Part shown: positions 50,293-60,539 of the stretch, one piece after another
How positions within the stretch are numbered: the first letter of the stretch is position 1
How the letters are laid out: every line of letters begins with the position of its first letter
Assembly: GCA_028716975.1 (NCBI GenBank)
Contig: JAQUOU010000007.1
Location: 89,831 to 153,830 of the forward strand
Length of the DNA stretch: 64,000 nt
From: Methylobacter sp.
GTDB taxonomy: Bacteria > Pseudomonadota > Gammaproteobacteria > Methylococcales > Methylomonadaceae
Direction: 5' to 3'
The notes under the pieces: model-generated
The model's input: only the letters and a program-made list of their open reading frames with translations
The model's database searches: none
Told to the model about the DNA's origin: nothing
Made by a program: the position numbers and the translations under genes

Positions 50293-53200
50293 ACCCAAAA
50301 CCGTATAACAGACTGGCGTCAGGATCAGGCTGGCAGCCATGCCCAGCAGCAGACCTGCCGACAGGGACAAGGTCATGGGAATCAAAAACTGGGCTTGAGG
50401 ACTGGTTTCCAGTAAGGCTGGCAGGAATCCTGCAAAATTGGTCAGGAATGCCAGAAGAATGGGCCGGAAACATGCCGGGCAGGCTTCGCAAATTGGATCG
50501 CTAATCGGCTTTTTCGGATCCTGATGTTCTTTCAGGTAATCCAGCAGCACCAGACTGTCATTGACCACCACGCCGCTGGCGGCAATCATCCCGACCAGCG
50601 ATTCCATTGATAAAGGCAGCCCCGCCAAACCATGCGCGACTATAGCACCGCTCCAGGCAACGGGACCAGCCAGCAGAAAAATCAGGGGTTTCAGATACGA
50701 GCGGAACGGCACGGCGATCAGGACGTAAATCACTAATAAAGCGATCAGGGTATTTTGCTTTAATGCCCCGGTCATGGCTTCCTGATCCTGGCGTTCCTGA
50801 CTGATACCGATGCTTAAGCCAGGATAACGTTGGCGTAACAAAACCAGTTCAGAGGCTTCCAGCTCGGAATAAAGGGCATTGACATCAGCCTTCTGCGGAT
50901 CAACCCGCGCCTGTACTTTTGATACGCGGCGGCGGTCTTGCCGGATCAGCCTGGCAACGCCGGGTGTTAAAGTTACTTCGGCCAGTGTTCCCAGCGGCGC
51001 GCGCTGACCGTCCGGGAGCTGTACCGGCATTGCGGTCAGGTTATCCAGCGATTGCCGCTCCTCGCGCGGATAGCGCACCATCACTTTGACTTCATTGCGT
51101 TCTCTCTGCAAGCGTTCCACTTCATCGCCAAAGTAATCGTGCCGAACTTGTTCGGACAGATCTTCAAGACGGATACCTAAACGTTCCGCATCAGGCTTTA
51201 AGGTCAAACGGACTTCCGGCTGGCCGGGTTCGCTGGAATCTATGACATCGTAAACACCCGGGTAGGCTGCCAGCGTTGTTTTAAGTTGCCCGGCCGCATT
51301 GGGCAACTGCCCGGGATCGGCAGCGCTTAGATCAAACTCAATATCGTACGGAACATTGCCTTCCTTATACAGAAAGTCGATCTGGGTGCGGCCCAGATCG
51401 CCGATACGCTTGCGCCATTCGTTGATAAAGTCCTCGACCACTATGCGCTGCCGCCCCGATGCCGAAAACTCCGTCCAGAAGCCCGCGCCATGTTCCCAAA
51501 CGTTAGTCTCCAGACCTACAACGACGCTGGCACGATTCGAATCAAGGCCCGGTTTAGACTGTTCCTTACTGACACCGTCCAACTCATCACGCAGTGAAAA
51601 AAACGCCTGCTCCACTTGCGCTGACCGATTTCGCGCTTCGCTGTAAGGCATATCCTCAGGAGTCTTGAGGGACACCCAAAAACTGTCTTTAACCGCATCC
51701 GCCTGTATAGCCAGACGAATACGCCCGCTATCCACCCAGGCGCCGCAAAGGAGTAAAAATACGATGAATCCGGCAAGGGTAAGGTAACGCCAATCCAGGG
51801 CGCATTGCAAAAATGGGCGATAATAACGCTCAACGAAACGCTCCAGGCCCCGTTTAAGTGTGGGGCGCAAGCGCTCCAATGCGGAAGCCGATAGTTTAGG
51901 AGAGCCAGGGGCAGCCAAGTGCGAGGGCAGAATCAGCAGCGCCTCAATCAGCGAAAACACCAGGGTCAAAATCATCACCAGGCAGATCGGTTTCATCATC
52001 TGCCCTGCCCAGCCCGGCAGGAACAACCCCGGTAGAAACGCTACCAGTGCGACCAGCACCGATAAAATTACCGGCAAGGCCACTGCCTGTATGCCCTTAA
52101 TCGCGGCGGCGAGGCTGGCCTCGGCATCGTGCATCTGACGTTCTTTCTGATGCGAATACACGCTTTCCCCAATAATAATCGCATCATCCACCAGAATGCC
52201 CATCGCCAGCAAAAAGCCGAATAACGACAGCATGTTCAGTGAAACAGCCAATACCGGCATTAACCATAACGCGCCGAGCACGGAGGTAAAAATTCCTACC
52301 CCCGCCCAAAGCGCCACCCGCAGACGCAAGAATAAGGTCAACACCAGACATACCAGCACAAAACCGCCCAGTCCGTCTTCGATCAGGGTGCGTATACGTT
52401 CTTCATAAGCCTGGGAATCATCCCACTAGGCCGTCAGCATCAGACCTTCCGGCAATTGCGCCTGCTTCCGGGCAACATAGTCTTTAACACGTCCAGCTAC
52501 TTCGGCAGCGCTTGTTTAGTGTGAATTTCCCAACCCTGGGTATTCTCGCCGTCATAGTGCCACTCCGACAGGCGCTCTTACAGACCGTCTCTAATAACAG
52601 CCACATCACCCAGACGCAGCCGCGTGCCATTGGGAGAAGTACGCAACACCACGTTGCCGATACTGGCGGCAGCCTGCGCTTTTCCTTTCACTCTAAGCTG
52701 TAATTCTCCCGCCGGGGTTTTTACCAATCCATTGGATTGATCGAGCGAGGCAGGGTGTATCGCTTCGGTAACATCGTGCAAAGACAACTGGTATTGATGC
52801 AATTTGGCGGCAGAGACCTCAATAGCAATTTCATAAGGCGTTTCAAAATAGTTGCGCACCTGGCGCACACCGGAAATCCGTTCCAGTTCGGCACGGATAT
52901 GTTCACCGTAGCGTTGCAGTGACAGGGCATCGGCAGGGCCGTGCAAAGCCACCCAGCTAACGCCGTCATCATCGTTACGCAAGACCGGCCGCACCTCGAT
53001 TTTTTCCAGGTTTTTCGGTAAGCGCGGAATGCTTTGAATTCGCGCCTGTATAGTATTGATAATCAGCTCAGGATCATAATTCGGTAGCACTGACACTTTT
53101 ATAGCGCCTTCGCCTTGTTCAATTTCAGTGTAGAGCCGTTTGATACCTGACACATCTTGATACCTGACACATCGTTAATCTCCGCTTCTATGTGTACGCA

Positions 53201-53458
53201 CACCGACTCCTCGATTTCCAAAGGCCCTGCGCCCGGATAATGTACGTTCACTTCAACTTGTTGAAGATTGAATCTGGGAAACACTTCTTTATCCATCACT
53301 CTGTAACCAGCCATACCGCCGATCAGAATCAGCAGCATCAACAAATTGGCCGCCACCGGGTTACAGGCGAACCAGGCAAGCAGACCGGAAGGTATTGCTT
53401 GCCTGCCGGCAGCGTCAGTCATTTTAGGTGTATGGATAGGCTGTTCAGACGGTTTCAT
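50284..53458 (-). pseudogene. broken RND efflux pump permease (AcrB-like)
   Basis: An HAE-1-type multidrug efflux permease that should be about 1030 residues but is split into three main reading frames (53458-53099, 53153-52578, 52359-50284). Lesions seen: a 17-base tandem duplication at 53140-53173 shifts the frame after IEAEINDVSGIK; a TAA at 52578-52580 where a GAA is expected; a one-base loss near 52512; and a TAG at 52426-52428 before WDDSQAYEERI. The remaining transmembrane and porter domains are recognisable (LLAMGILVDDAIIIGES, GVVVNDSLVLLDYLKEH). Confidence 0.88.
53140..53173. repeat. 17-base tandem duplication in the RND gene
   Basis: TTGATACCTGACACATC occurs twice in direct succession. 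Removing one copy restores the frame and reads EINDVSGIKRLYTEIEQGEG, typical for the family. The duplication is therefore secondary and disabling. Confidence 0.92.
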
Positions 53459-54693
53459 CGATTATCCGCCTTTATAGCGTCCGGGTTGGCAGGCTCATCA
53501 ACCCGCACTGTCATGCCTTCCACCGGCACCTGAATCCCCGAAGTCCCCAACCGGTCTCCTGCATTCAGCCCCGCTTTTACCAGGATGCGATCCGGCTCAT
53601 TGCGCAGCACGTCAAGACGCTGAATATGCAGTTTTTGGCCGGGGTCAACCAGCAATGCTTCCTGGCCCGCACTCACTGCAATTTGCGGCGGCACAAACAG
53701 ATTTTGTATTTCCTTGCCTTCTATTTCAGCTTGTACAAACAGCCTGGACAGCAACGGCGGTCGATTATCTTTTTGCTGGTACGGACCTTGCACCTCGGCC
53801 ACGGCATAGTGCACGCCCGTAGTTTCCTCCAACATGCCTTCGGTGCGCCCAATTCGACCTTCCCAGGTTTGCATCCTGCCTGCCAATTTAGCGGTAAGCA
53901 TCACTTTTGGGCCACGCTTCCCGCCTGATTTAAGCGGGAGTGTAGATAAGGAATGCGATGAGCGGTAGCTTTCCCCTACCGGTAAATCGAGAAAACCAAG
54001 CTGGTCGGTAGCCAGCGGCAACCTGATTTCAGCAACATCGGTGGAATAAATCCGGCCAAGTTTTTCTCCCGGTTGAATGAATTGACCCAGACCGATGTTT
54101 TTGCTTTGCCAGCGACCGGCGAAGGGCGCGCGCAGTTCGCAGCGGCTGCGTTTAATCCGGGCTTGAATTAAACTGGCTTCGGCGGCCTTGAGTTTAGCGC
54201 GGGCTTCGGCCAATTGCGGCTCCCGCATGGCCAGGGCTGAGGGCGCCCCTTCACCCAATGCGCGCCACTCATTGCGAGCCTGGTCGGCCTGCGCTTCTTC
54301 CATCGCCAGTTGGCGCTTGGCTTCGGTGATTTGCGCCTGTGTCTGGACAATCGCAACATCATAATCGCGCGGATCGATGACTACCAGCACCTCGTTGTAA
54401 TCAAGAAACCCGCCCGCGGCAAAATCCGGGTGCAACTGGATGACCTTGCCCGCCACTTCCGGGATCAAATCGATTTCATTGCGCGGCATGACGACGCCTT
54501 GTGAATGAACGGCGAGTCTAAGCGTTTGCGGTTCAACCTGAATAACGGACACCAGCGGTACTTCCAGCGGTACTTGAAGCTTGGGCGCCTGCATGACTGT
54601 CCGGGGACGCAAGGCAATAATAGCCCAGGCTGTGCTGACGCCAATCAGCAGCAGAATGACGGGCAAGATAAGTTGCAGCCGTTTTTTCGTCAT
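53455..54693 (-). CDS. membrane fusion protein of an RND efflux system
   Basis: A periplasmic adaptor (HlyD/AcrA family) of about 412 residues: an N-terminal membrane anchor (LILPVILLLIGVSTAWAII), the biotinyl-like halves (PEVAGKVIQLHPDFAAGGFLDYNEVLVVID and CELRAPFAGRWQSKNIGLGQFI) around a helical hairpin (VQTQAQITEAKRQLAMEEAQ), and beta-barrel domains. It is intact, although both its partners are broken. The ATG at 54693 overlaps the outer-membrane gene's stop, and its own stop overlaps the permease start. Confidence 0.88.
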   Translation of the reverse strand: MTKKRLQLILPVILLLIGVSTAWAIIALRPRTVMQAPKLQVPLEVPLVSVIQVEPQTLRLAVHSQGVVMPRNEIDLIPEVAGKVIQLHPDFAAGGFLDYNEVLVVIDPRDYDVAIVQTQAQITEAKRQLAMEEAQADQARNEWRALGEGAPSALAMREPQLAEARAKLKAAEASLIQARIKRSRCELRAPFAGRWQSKNIGLGQFIQPGEKLGRIYSTDVAEIRLPLATDQLGFLDLPVGESYRSSHSLSTLPLKSGGKRGPKVMLTAKLAGRMQTWEGRIGRTEGMLEETTGVHYAVAEVQGPYQQKDNRPPLLSRLFVQAEIEGKEIQNLFVPPQIAVSAGQEALLVDPGQKLHIQRLDVLRNEPDRILVKAGLNAGDRLGTSGIQVPVEGMTVRVDEPANPDAIKADNR

Positions 54694-54695
54694 TA

Positions 54696-56079
54696 TCAAA
54701 CACCGCCGCCCAGGGCTAAATACAAGTCAATTCGATTGTTGAGAAGCTGCCGCTGCACCGAAAGATGGGCGCTTTGCGCATTCAGCGTACTACGGTAACT
54801 ATCCAGCAGCGTCAGGATTTCAATCAAGCCCTGCCGATAGGAAGTTACCGCCAGTTTGCGGCTGGCCTGGGTTTGTTCCACCGCTTCATGGACCGCCTGT
54901 TCTGTGCTCTTAGCCATTGCTCTGCAGCCAGCGTCTGTTCAACTTCGCGAAAAGCATTAAGCGCAGTGTTTTGATATTGGTTTAGCGCCTCTTTCGTCAG
55001 CGCTTCATCCAAACGTATCTCGCCTTTTAAGCGGCCGCCGGTAAAAAGGGGTTGCACCAGACCCATAGTCAGATTCCAGGCAGCGGCGCGGGGATCCACC
55101 AAGTCTGTTAATGCCGGGCTACGGGTGCCGCCGCTCGCAGTTAAGGTAATCCTGGGTAATAATGCTTTCCTGGCGCTTTCCACGCGGAAATCGGGCCCCC
55201 GCAGCCGCGTAAAAGCCGCGACCAGATCCGCCCGCTTTCCAGCAATTCCGATAGCATACCGGCGGCCAGGGTAGCAGGCGGTTTCGGCAAGCGTGCGGCT
55301 TCCGTCAGACGACTGGCCGGATAACGACCCAGCAATTCCTCCAGGCGACGGGTGACAAGCTGGATTTGATTGCGCGCCTGCGCCACTTGCGCTTCGGCAT
55401 TCGCCAGATCAGTCAGTACCAGACGTAAATCCAGGCCGCGCGTCAAACCCCGCGCAAATCGCCCGCGCACCAGGTCGGCGATGACCCGGCGATCTTTAAT
55501 CGATTGCTCAGCCACCTCAGCCTGAAGATTGGCCTCGATCAGTTCAAAATAACTTTGCGCCGTGCGTGCCGCCAACGATAATCGGGCTCCTTGAAAGTCG
55601 GCGGACACTACTTCCGCCTCCTCTCGAAAAGCCTGTTGGGATGCCTTGATCCGCCCCCAGACATCCATTTCCCAGCTCAGCGTAAACAAGGCCTCGAAAG
55701 CATCAAACTTGTCGGCCTGCAACCCGGCATTGGGAAGCACAGAGCGCAGATAGCCGGGTTCAAAAGCGAGCTGCGGCCAGCGTCCGGCGCCTGCGATGAG
55801 AGCGTGTTCCCGTGCCGCATCCACGCGTGCGGCGGCTTTCAGGCCGTAATTATTGTTTAGCGCCGCATGAACCAGAGAGGTCAAGGCCGGATCGGCAAAA
55901 GACACTACCCATTCATCCATGATTTGTGCGGTGGAAGATTCATCAGCCATCCAGTATTCAGGTATCTCTCCGCGGGTATTGCCGGCGGTGCGTTCTGGCC
56001 TGGCAGCGCAAGCGGCCGCGATCAATAGCACTGCGCAACATAGCGTGCGTAGCATCACTAAGTTATCAACAGGTCTCAT
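54696..56079 (-). pseudogene. broken NodT-type outer-membrane efflux lipoprotein
   Basis: A TolC/NodT-like outer-membrane factor with a lipobox-like AAAC in MLRTLCCAVLLIAAACAARPE. The reading frame breaks twice. At about 55215 LSELLES changes frame before ADLVAAFTRLRGPDFRVESARKA, and at about 54918 EQTLAAEQWL changes frame before KSTEQAVHEAVEQTQASRKLA. All three pieces together give the usual length of about 460 residues. Operon order OMF-MFP-RND is standard. Confidence 0.85.
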
Positions 56080-56284
56080 TTTGGAATTTTAATCACGAAG
56101 GTCATTAAGAAAATGAGGCCCAAAAAACTTTGTGTTCCTCGTGCCCTCTGCGGTTTATATCGCTCTCACAATCCCCATGGAAATTCTGCCTGCAGGCTAT
56201 CGGTTGCAAGTACGAATAAATTCGCATTTTCAATGCATTACTTGAATAGTAAGAAGCTATTTTTTACGCCAACAAGTCTCGCAA

Positions 56285-56695
56285 CTACTGCTCCACAGTC
56301 ACAAAAGCTATTTTTGAGATGCCGGCATGCTGAACAGTCGCCATCACTTCAGCCACCTTAGCATAAACCACAGCTTGATCGGCATAGAAATGCAAGCCGA
56401 TCTCCGGGTTTTGCGTAAGCTCATCTTTTAATGCCGTTTCCAAGGCGGCAAGATCGGCGACCGGCAGTTTATTGAGGGTAATCATCCCTTGTGCATCAAT
56501 ACCCAACTGCAACGGCTGCTCTTTCACGTCGGCTGTGGTCTCGGCGGTTTTCGGCAGGGTCACATTGACGGATTGAGTTAGCAACGGCGCCGTCACCAAT
56601 AAAATGATCACCAATACCAGCATGACATCGACCAGCGGCGTCACATTGATTTCACTCATGGTTTCTTCGTTGTCGGACTGCGGTTTAAAGGCCAT
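56285..56695 (-). CDS. exbD: biopolymer transport protein ExbD
   Basis: ExbD is the single-helix partner of ExbB that transduces proton-motive force to TonB. The 136 residues start with a short cytoplasmic tail, then MSEINVTPLVDVMLVLVIILLVTAP with the essential membrane aspartate, and a periplasmic domain. It lies 5 bases behind exbB. A 205-base gap follows before the efflux genes. Confidence 0.93.
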   Translation of the reverse strand: MAFKPQSDNEETMSEINVTPLVDVMLVLVIILLVTAPLLTQSVNVTLPKTAETTADVKEQPLQLGIDAQGMITLNKLPVADLAALETALKDELTQNPEIGLHFYADQAVVYAKVAEVMATVQHAGISKIAFVTVEQ

Positions 56696-56700
56696 GATTA

Positions 56701-57362
56701 TTACTTACCCTGTCTGTCGAGACTAAAAGCGACGTGCATATAACCGGCTACGAAATTTTCAAGGCCGGTACGGTGTTGTTTGACACCGCGCAGGAAAAAG
56801 TTGTACGCCAATACCGCAGGCACAGCGACCCCAATGCCGATGGCCGTGGCCACCAGGGCATCGCCAATAGGGCCTGCGACCACATCCAGGCTGGTCGAAC
56901 CGCTTTGGGTAATCTCATGCATGGCGTGCATGATGCCTAAAACTGTGCCGAACAAGCCGACAAACGGCGCAGTGCTGCCGATGCTGGCAAGCATGGTCAG
57001 GCCGCTTTCCATGGCCCGCTGTTCTTTCTGCATGTCAGCAAGCAGCGCTTGTTCCAGTAACTCATCCGGCATGCCTCGATATTTAAGGTGACGGCCTGAC
57101 ACGTTTTGTTTGCCGTCCAGCCAGCTAAACCCTGTTATTGCAATGCGGGCTTGCGGGCCTCTGGTTAACGTTTCAGGCAAGGCTTTGGCAGTTGCCAAAT
57201 CGGGCGCAGCCCAGAATGCGTTATTAAAACGGCGATTGTAATAACTGTTCTTGCTAAACTGCCAGAGCTTGAACAGAATCAGCGTCCAGGTTATCACTGA
57301 AAAACCAATAACGCGTACAAAGTCCCGTCGATAATCAGTTTGGGGGCAATATGGTAAGGCAT
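56701..57362 (-). pseudogene. exbB: ExbB/TolQ-type proton channel with an N-terminal frameshift
   Basis: The ExbB-type channel protein (MotA/TolQ/ExbB family). From GTG 57297 the frame gives 198 residues with FVGLFGTVLGIMHAM and GDALVATAIGIGVAVPAVLAYNFFLRG, the conserved helices 2 and 3. The natural start is the ATG at 57362, which has a strong AAGGAAGG and reads MPYHIAPKLIIDGTLYALLVF. It hits TGA unless one T is added to a five-T run near 57302; then it continues SVITWTLILFKLWQ. The deletion falls inside helix 1. A sequence error is possible. Confidence 0.8.
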
Positions 57363-57376
57363 TCTTTCCTTCCTTT

Positions 57377-58189
57377 TTAGTTGATGTTTAAAGTAAAAAT
57401 AATGGGTACGATCACCGAACAGGCCACCGCCGCATCACCGCGCTTGGCAGTAATAAACCGCCATTTCTCAACCGCTGCAATGGCCGACTCATCCAATTCA
57501 TCGTGGCCGCTGCTGCGGTGCACGGAGACTGTATCGCTATGGCCTTCGGCGGATACGCTGACCCGTAACAATACTTTACCCTGCCAGCCCCGGCTACGGG
57601 CAATCATCGGGTATTTCGGTTTGGGGTTAAAACCGTAATTGGCATTAAAACTGGCTTCGCTATAAGGTTCTGCCTTGCCTTGAGCGCCATGTGCTGAGGC
57701 CGGGACGCTAGCGGCCGGACTCGAGTCTTGGGACGCTGACGATGCTGCCGTCGACTCTGTCAGTGAAGGCGCGGGCAGCATGTCCTTGGCGACAGCCTCA
57801 GTTTTTGGCAGTTTCGCTTGTTTAGGTTTGACCGGCCTTTTTGTCTTCACCGGTTTTTTCACCGGCGGTTTAATTAATTCAGCCGGTTTGGGCGGTGCCG
57901 GCGGCGCCGTTGAAGCCTGTTGCCCTGGTGCGGAAACCAGTGACACTTCCATCATCAAAGGTTGCGCCAGGGTAATAGGCTCCGCGGGCTGCAATAGCCA
58001 AAGACCTGCCCACACGTGCAACAGCAGCACTAAAACCAGCAATAAACTACCGATAGAACGCAGCTCTTCTTCCCCGGTTAAAATTTCAAACAGGGTTCGC
58101 TTAGCGTGCATGACAGGCGCGGCTGTACCGCCCAGAGGCAATAAATCCTGCCTGCCCAGCCCATGTTCAGGCTTGTGGAATAAATACAT
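57377..58189 (-). CDS. tonB: energy transducer TonB
   Basis: TonB spans the periplasm to energise outer-membrane transporters. The roughly 270-residue protein has an N-terminal membrane anchor (LLLVLVLLLHVWAGLWLL), a Pro/Lys-rich spacer (PPAPPKPAELIKPPVKKPVKT) and a C-terminal TonB domain (NPKPKYPMIARSRGWQGKVLLRVSVSAEG, ending AVEKWRFITAKRG). The anchor is preceded by about 45 cytoplasmic residues. I use the ATG at 58189; a GTG at 58219 is possible. It is the first gene of tonB-exbB-exbD. Confidence 0.92.
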   Translation of the reverse strand: MYLFHKPEHGLGRQDLLPLGGTAAPVMHAKRTLFEILTGEEELRSIGSLLLVLVLLLHVWAGLWLLQPAEPITLAQPLMMEVSLVSAPGQQASTAPPAPPKPAELIKPPVKKPVKTKRPVKPKQAKLPKTEAVAKDMLPAPSLTESTAASSASQDSSPAASVPASAHGAQGKAEPYSEASFNANYGFNPKPKYPMIARSRGWQGKVLLRVSVSAEGHSDTVSVHRSSGHDELDESAIAAVEKWRFITAKRGDAAVACSVIVPIIFTLNIN

Positions 58190-58320
58190 AGGGGCTATCG
58201 CCTTCCTTAATTTACGCACATAGGGAAAGTTGCCCGCTGTCCGCTAACCCGGCATTTTGTCGTATATGCCAAAGTATAAAGGGCAGCAGCCCAACTTACG
58301 GTGCTTTTATTATTTGTTTG

Positions 58321-58635
58321 TTACAGTAAATACTCAGGTTCGGTGGGCTGGCCTAACAATACGATGAACCTGTCCAGTTTTTCTTCCACTTTTCCTATAG
58401 TCCGGCTGAGCTCGCTTAGTTGATTCTGAAGATCATGAATGTCAGGGCCGAACTGATTAAGTTTGCCCTGAACCTCCTGGGTATTATCATGAATATGTTC
58501 AAAATGAACCTGAAAATAGCGGGGCAATGGAAATCAATCAGATCATCATGTTTCTTAATTCTGCGTTTTCCAGCATTGCCGGATGCCGGGAATTCCGTAT
58601 TACGCGTTTGTTCCTGTGAATGTTTTTGTGTTGTC
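58321..58635 (-). pseudogene. small charged coiled-coil protein, probably frameshifted
   Basis: From the ATG at 58635 the frame reads MTTQKHSQEQTRNTEF and KRRIKKHDDLIDF; adding one T near 58530 joins it to PRYFQVHFEHIHDNTQEVQGKLNQF in the neighbouring frame, giving one protein of about 104 residues. The second half is a coiled coil (IHDLQNQLSELSRTIGKVEEKLDRFIVLL). I do not recognise the family. A small standalone 68-residue protein from the TTG at 58527 is the alternative. Confidence 0.5.
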
Positions 58636-58803
58636 ATGGGCTCTTCCTCACTTCGATCAACAGGCGTCAGCCTTGAGTTTTTAAATAGAGAGTCACGGCA
58701 AATATTCACATGAAGCGATATTTTTACGATGTTGATCCATAAGATAAAGGTTTCTTTGGCACCGATATTTATCAAATCCTTTAAGTAATTTCTGCACAAT
58801 TCT

Positions 58804-58975
58804 TCGACAGGGCCCATGATTAAAGGCCTTGTCGAACCCGTTCTTGGTGAGCCCTTCGGCTCCGCTCATGAGAGCCCCTTCGATTAGACTCAGGAGAGCG
58901 GTGTCGAACCCGTTCGTGGTGAGTTTGTCGAACCCGTTCGTGGTGAGTTTGTCGAACCATGAGCCAGTCAACTTT
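58804..58975. repeat. cluster of TTCGACAGGCTC-type repeats
   Basis: At least six copies of TTCGACAGG/GTCGAACCCGTTC-like units lie in this stretch, including a direct repeat of GTCGAACCCGTTCGTGGTGA at 58911-58950. The minus-strand frame through it (TNGFDKLTTNGFD) is an artefact of the repeats. Confidence 0.75.
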
Positions 58976-59291
58976 CCTTAAATAATGCACAATACCCCAA
59001 ATTACCTCTCGGATAATGTCACTATCCTTGAATAAAAGAATCCATCCCTGGATAAAAACGATGTCCCTATCAATTTATCGCGAGGAGAAAACAAAACCCT
59101 GAACCTGTAGCCCTGCTGATTTAACAACTAACTCTGAAGGTAAAAAGAGCGGCAGACTCAGGGCTTCATCTATTAAGACGTTTCAGCCGTAAAAAACCTC
59201 ACGTTAGAGATAAAAAATTTTCCTTGACCTTAATAAGACAGGTAAAACTTGGCCTAAAATACACTTAATTACATTGCTAGAGTCTCAAAAC
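58976..59291. other. intergenic region, no gene recognised
   Basis: About 315 bases between the repeat cluster and the IS6 relic. I see no coding frame, RNA gene or clear regulatory element. Confidence 0.5.
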
Positions 59292-60046
59292 GGTTGTGTC
59301 GCAAATTTTCTCGAAATCAAGGACAATGTTCCGCTTTTTAGCCAAGTGAAGCCCCCCACTGATCCGTTTTAAAGGCGCGCATTTCCCCCGGAAATTATCC
59401 TGTACGCCGTATTTTTCTACGTCCGTTACAACGTGTTATATCGTAACTGGGAGGAAATTATGGAAGAGCGTGGCGTCAATGTTGACCCTGCCACCCTGAA
59501 GAACCGTTGGGTTATCAACGTCTCCCGGCTGATCACGGCTGAAGTCAAAAAACGCAAGCGTGCTGTCGACAAATACGGCGAAACCCTTGATTTCATGTTG
59601 TCCGAACAGCGCGACGAAACAGAGGCCACCGCGTTCTTCAAACAAGCCATCGCTACTAACGGATTCCCATAGAAAGTTGTCATGGATAAAAGCGGCGCCC
59701 ACTAGGCCGGCTTGGAGAACATTAAGAGATTGCTGATGCTGGAATAGATTGCTGATGCTGGCTGGTTTAATCAGCTTTGTTGAAATACTCCAGGTTAAGT
59801 AGTTGAATAACCTGATTAAACAGGATCATCGTTTCATCAAGAAAATCACCACTCCCATGATGGGATTCAAAGCCTTTCATTCAGCGCAAGCAACCATTGA
59901 AGGCTTTGAAACAGCACACATGATTCGAAAGGGATCAGCTGTCTGATGAAAATAGTTCCGTTTATAAGCAGTTTATAGCTTTAGCAGAATAACCGTATCC
60001 ACAGATAATTGCGGCTTTGCACTTTATGAATATTTGCGACAGAACT
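59292..60046 (+). mobile_element. degenerate IS6-family insertion sequence
   Basis: The ends are inverted repeats, GGTTGTGTCGCAAATTTTC on the left and GAATATTTGCGACAGAACT on the right, which agree at about 16 of 18 positions. The 755-base length fits the IS6 family. Inside, frames encode PPEIILYAVFFYVRYNVLYRNWEE, RAVDKYGETLDFMLSEQRDETEATAFFKQA and ITTPMMGFKAFHSAQATIEGF, all IS6/IS240-type transposase blocks, but in several frames with stops. A 19-base duplication (GATTGCTGATGCTG repeated) lies near 59729-59760. No clear target duplication. Confidence 0.83.
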
Positions 60047-60050
60047 CAAA

Positions 60051-60341
60051 TCATGTCGTCTCAGATGTGCAAGAAGCATGCAATTTTGCAAGTAGTTCAC
60101 TTAGCAACTGTATGATTTTATTCGCCAGGCTATTGATCTGCTTTATTTTTGTAGCAGAACTTTGTCTGACTCGATCGAGAGTATAGCCGATGACACCAAT
60201 GGTAAAAAATGACATCATAATTCGGGCTATAAGAACAAGTTGACGGATTTCTATCACTTGTTTTCCAGGTATTTCTTTTATGAATGGAGCATGCGCTATC
60301 GCACTTGATGATGTTGAAGCTTTGATTAGGTGAGTATTCAT
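60051..60341 (-). CDS. small membrane protein of unknown function
   Basis: A 96-residue protein with one or two hydrophobic segments (QLVLIARIMMSFFTIGVIGYTLD) and a helical C-terminal part (KIIQLLSELLAKLHASC). The ATG at 60341 has AGGAG nine bases upstream, which argues that it is real. It ends 4 bases from the IS6 relic. No family is recognised, and it could be a remnant of a longer gene. Confidence 0.5.
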   Translation of the reverse strand: MNTHLIKASTSSSAIAHAPFIKEIPGKQVIEIRQLVLIARIMMSFFTIGVIGYTLDRVRQSSATKIKQINSLANKIIQLLSELLAKLHASCTSETT

Positions 60342-60539
60342 TAGTGATTTCTCCTATAGAGTTGTTATCGTTAATTGTTGATTACATTGTGATTGCTTGA
60401 AAAAAAGCGCATCCCTGCACTCTATGCACCTTCCCTGTTTAGCCAGGAGGTAGCTAACCGACAATGTATAAACTACAGGCTTTTTATACTGCAATATCCA
60501 TTTCAGTTTCTATGAAGTAATACCATGAGCTAAATAAGG

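Noticed and set aside
58693..58971. 92-codon minus-strand frame with TNGFDKLTTNGFD repeats
   Set aside because: The peptide repeat is a by-product of the DNA repeats; it is not a repeat protein.
59284..60052. 8-base target duplication of the IS6 element (CTCAAAAC/CTCAAATC)
   Set aside because: The two copies differ and would require the right end to lie inside the terminal repeat; not convincing.
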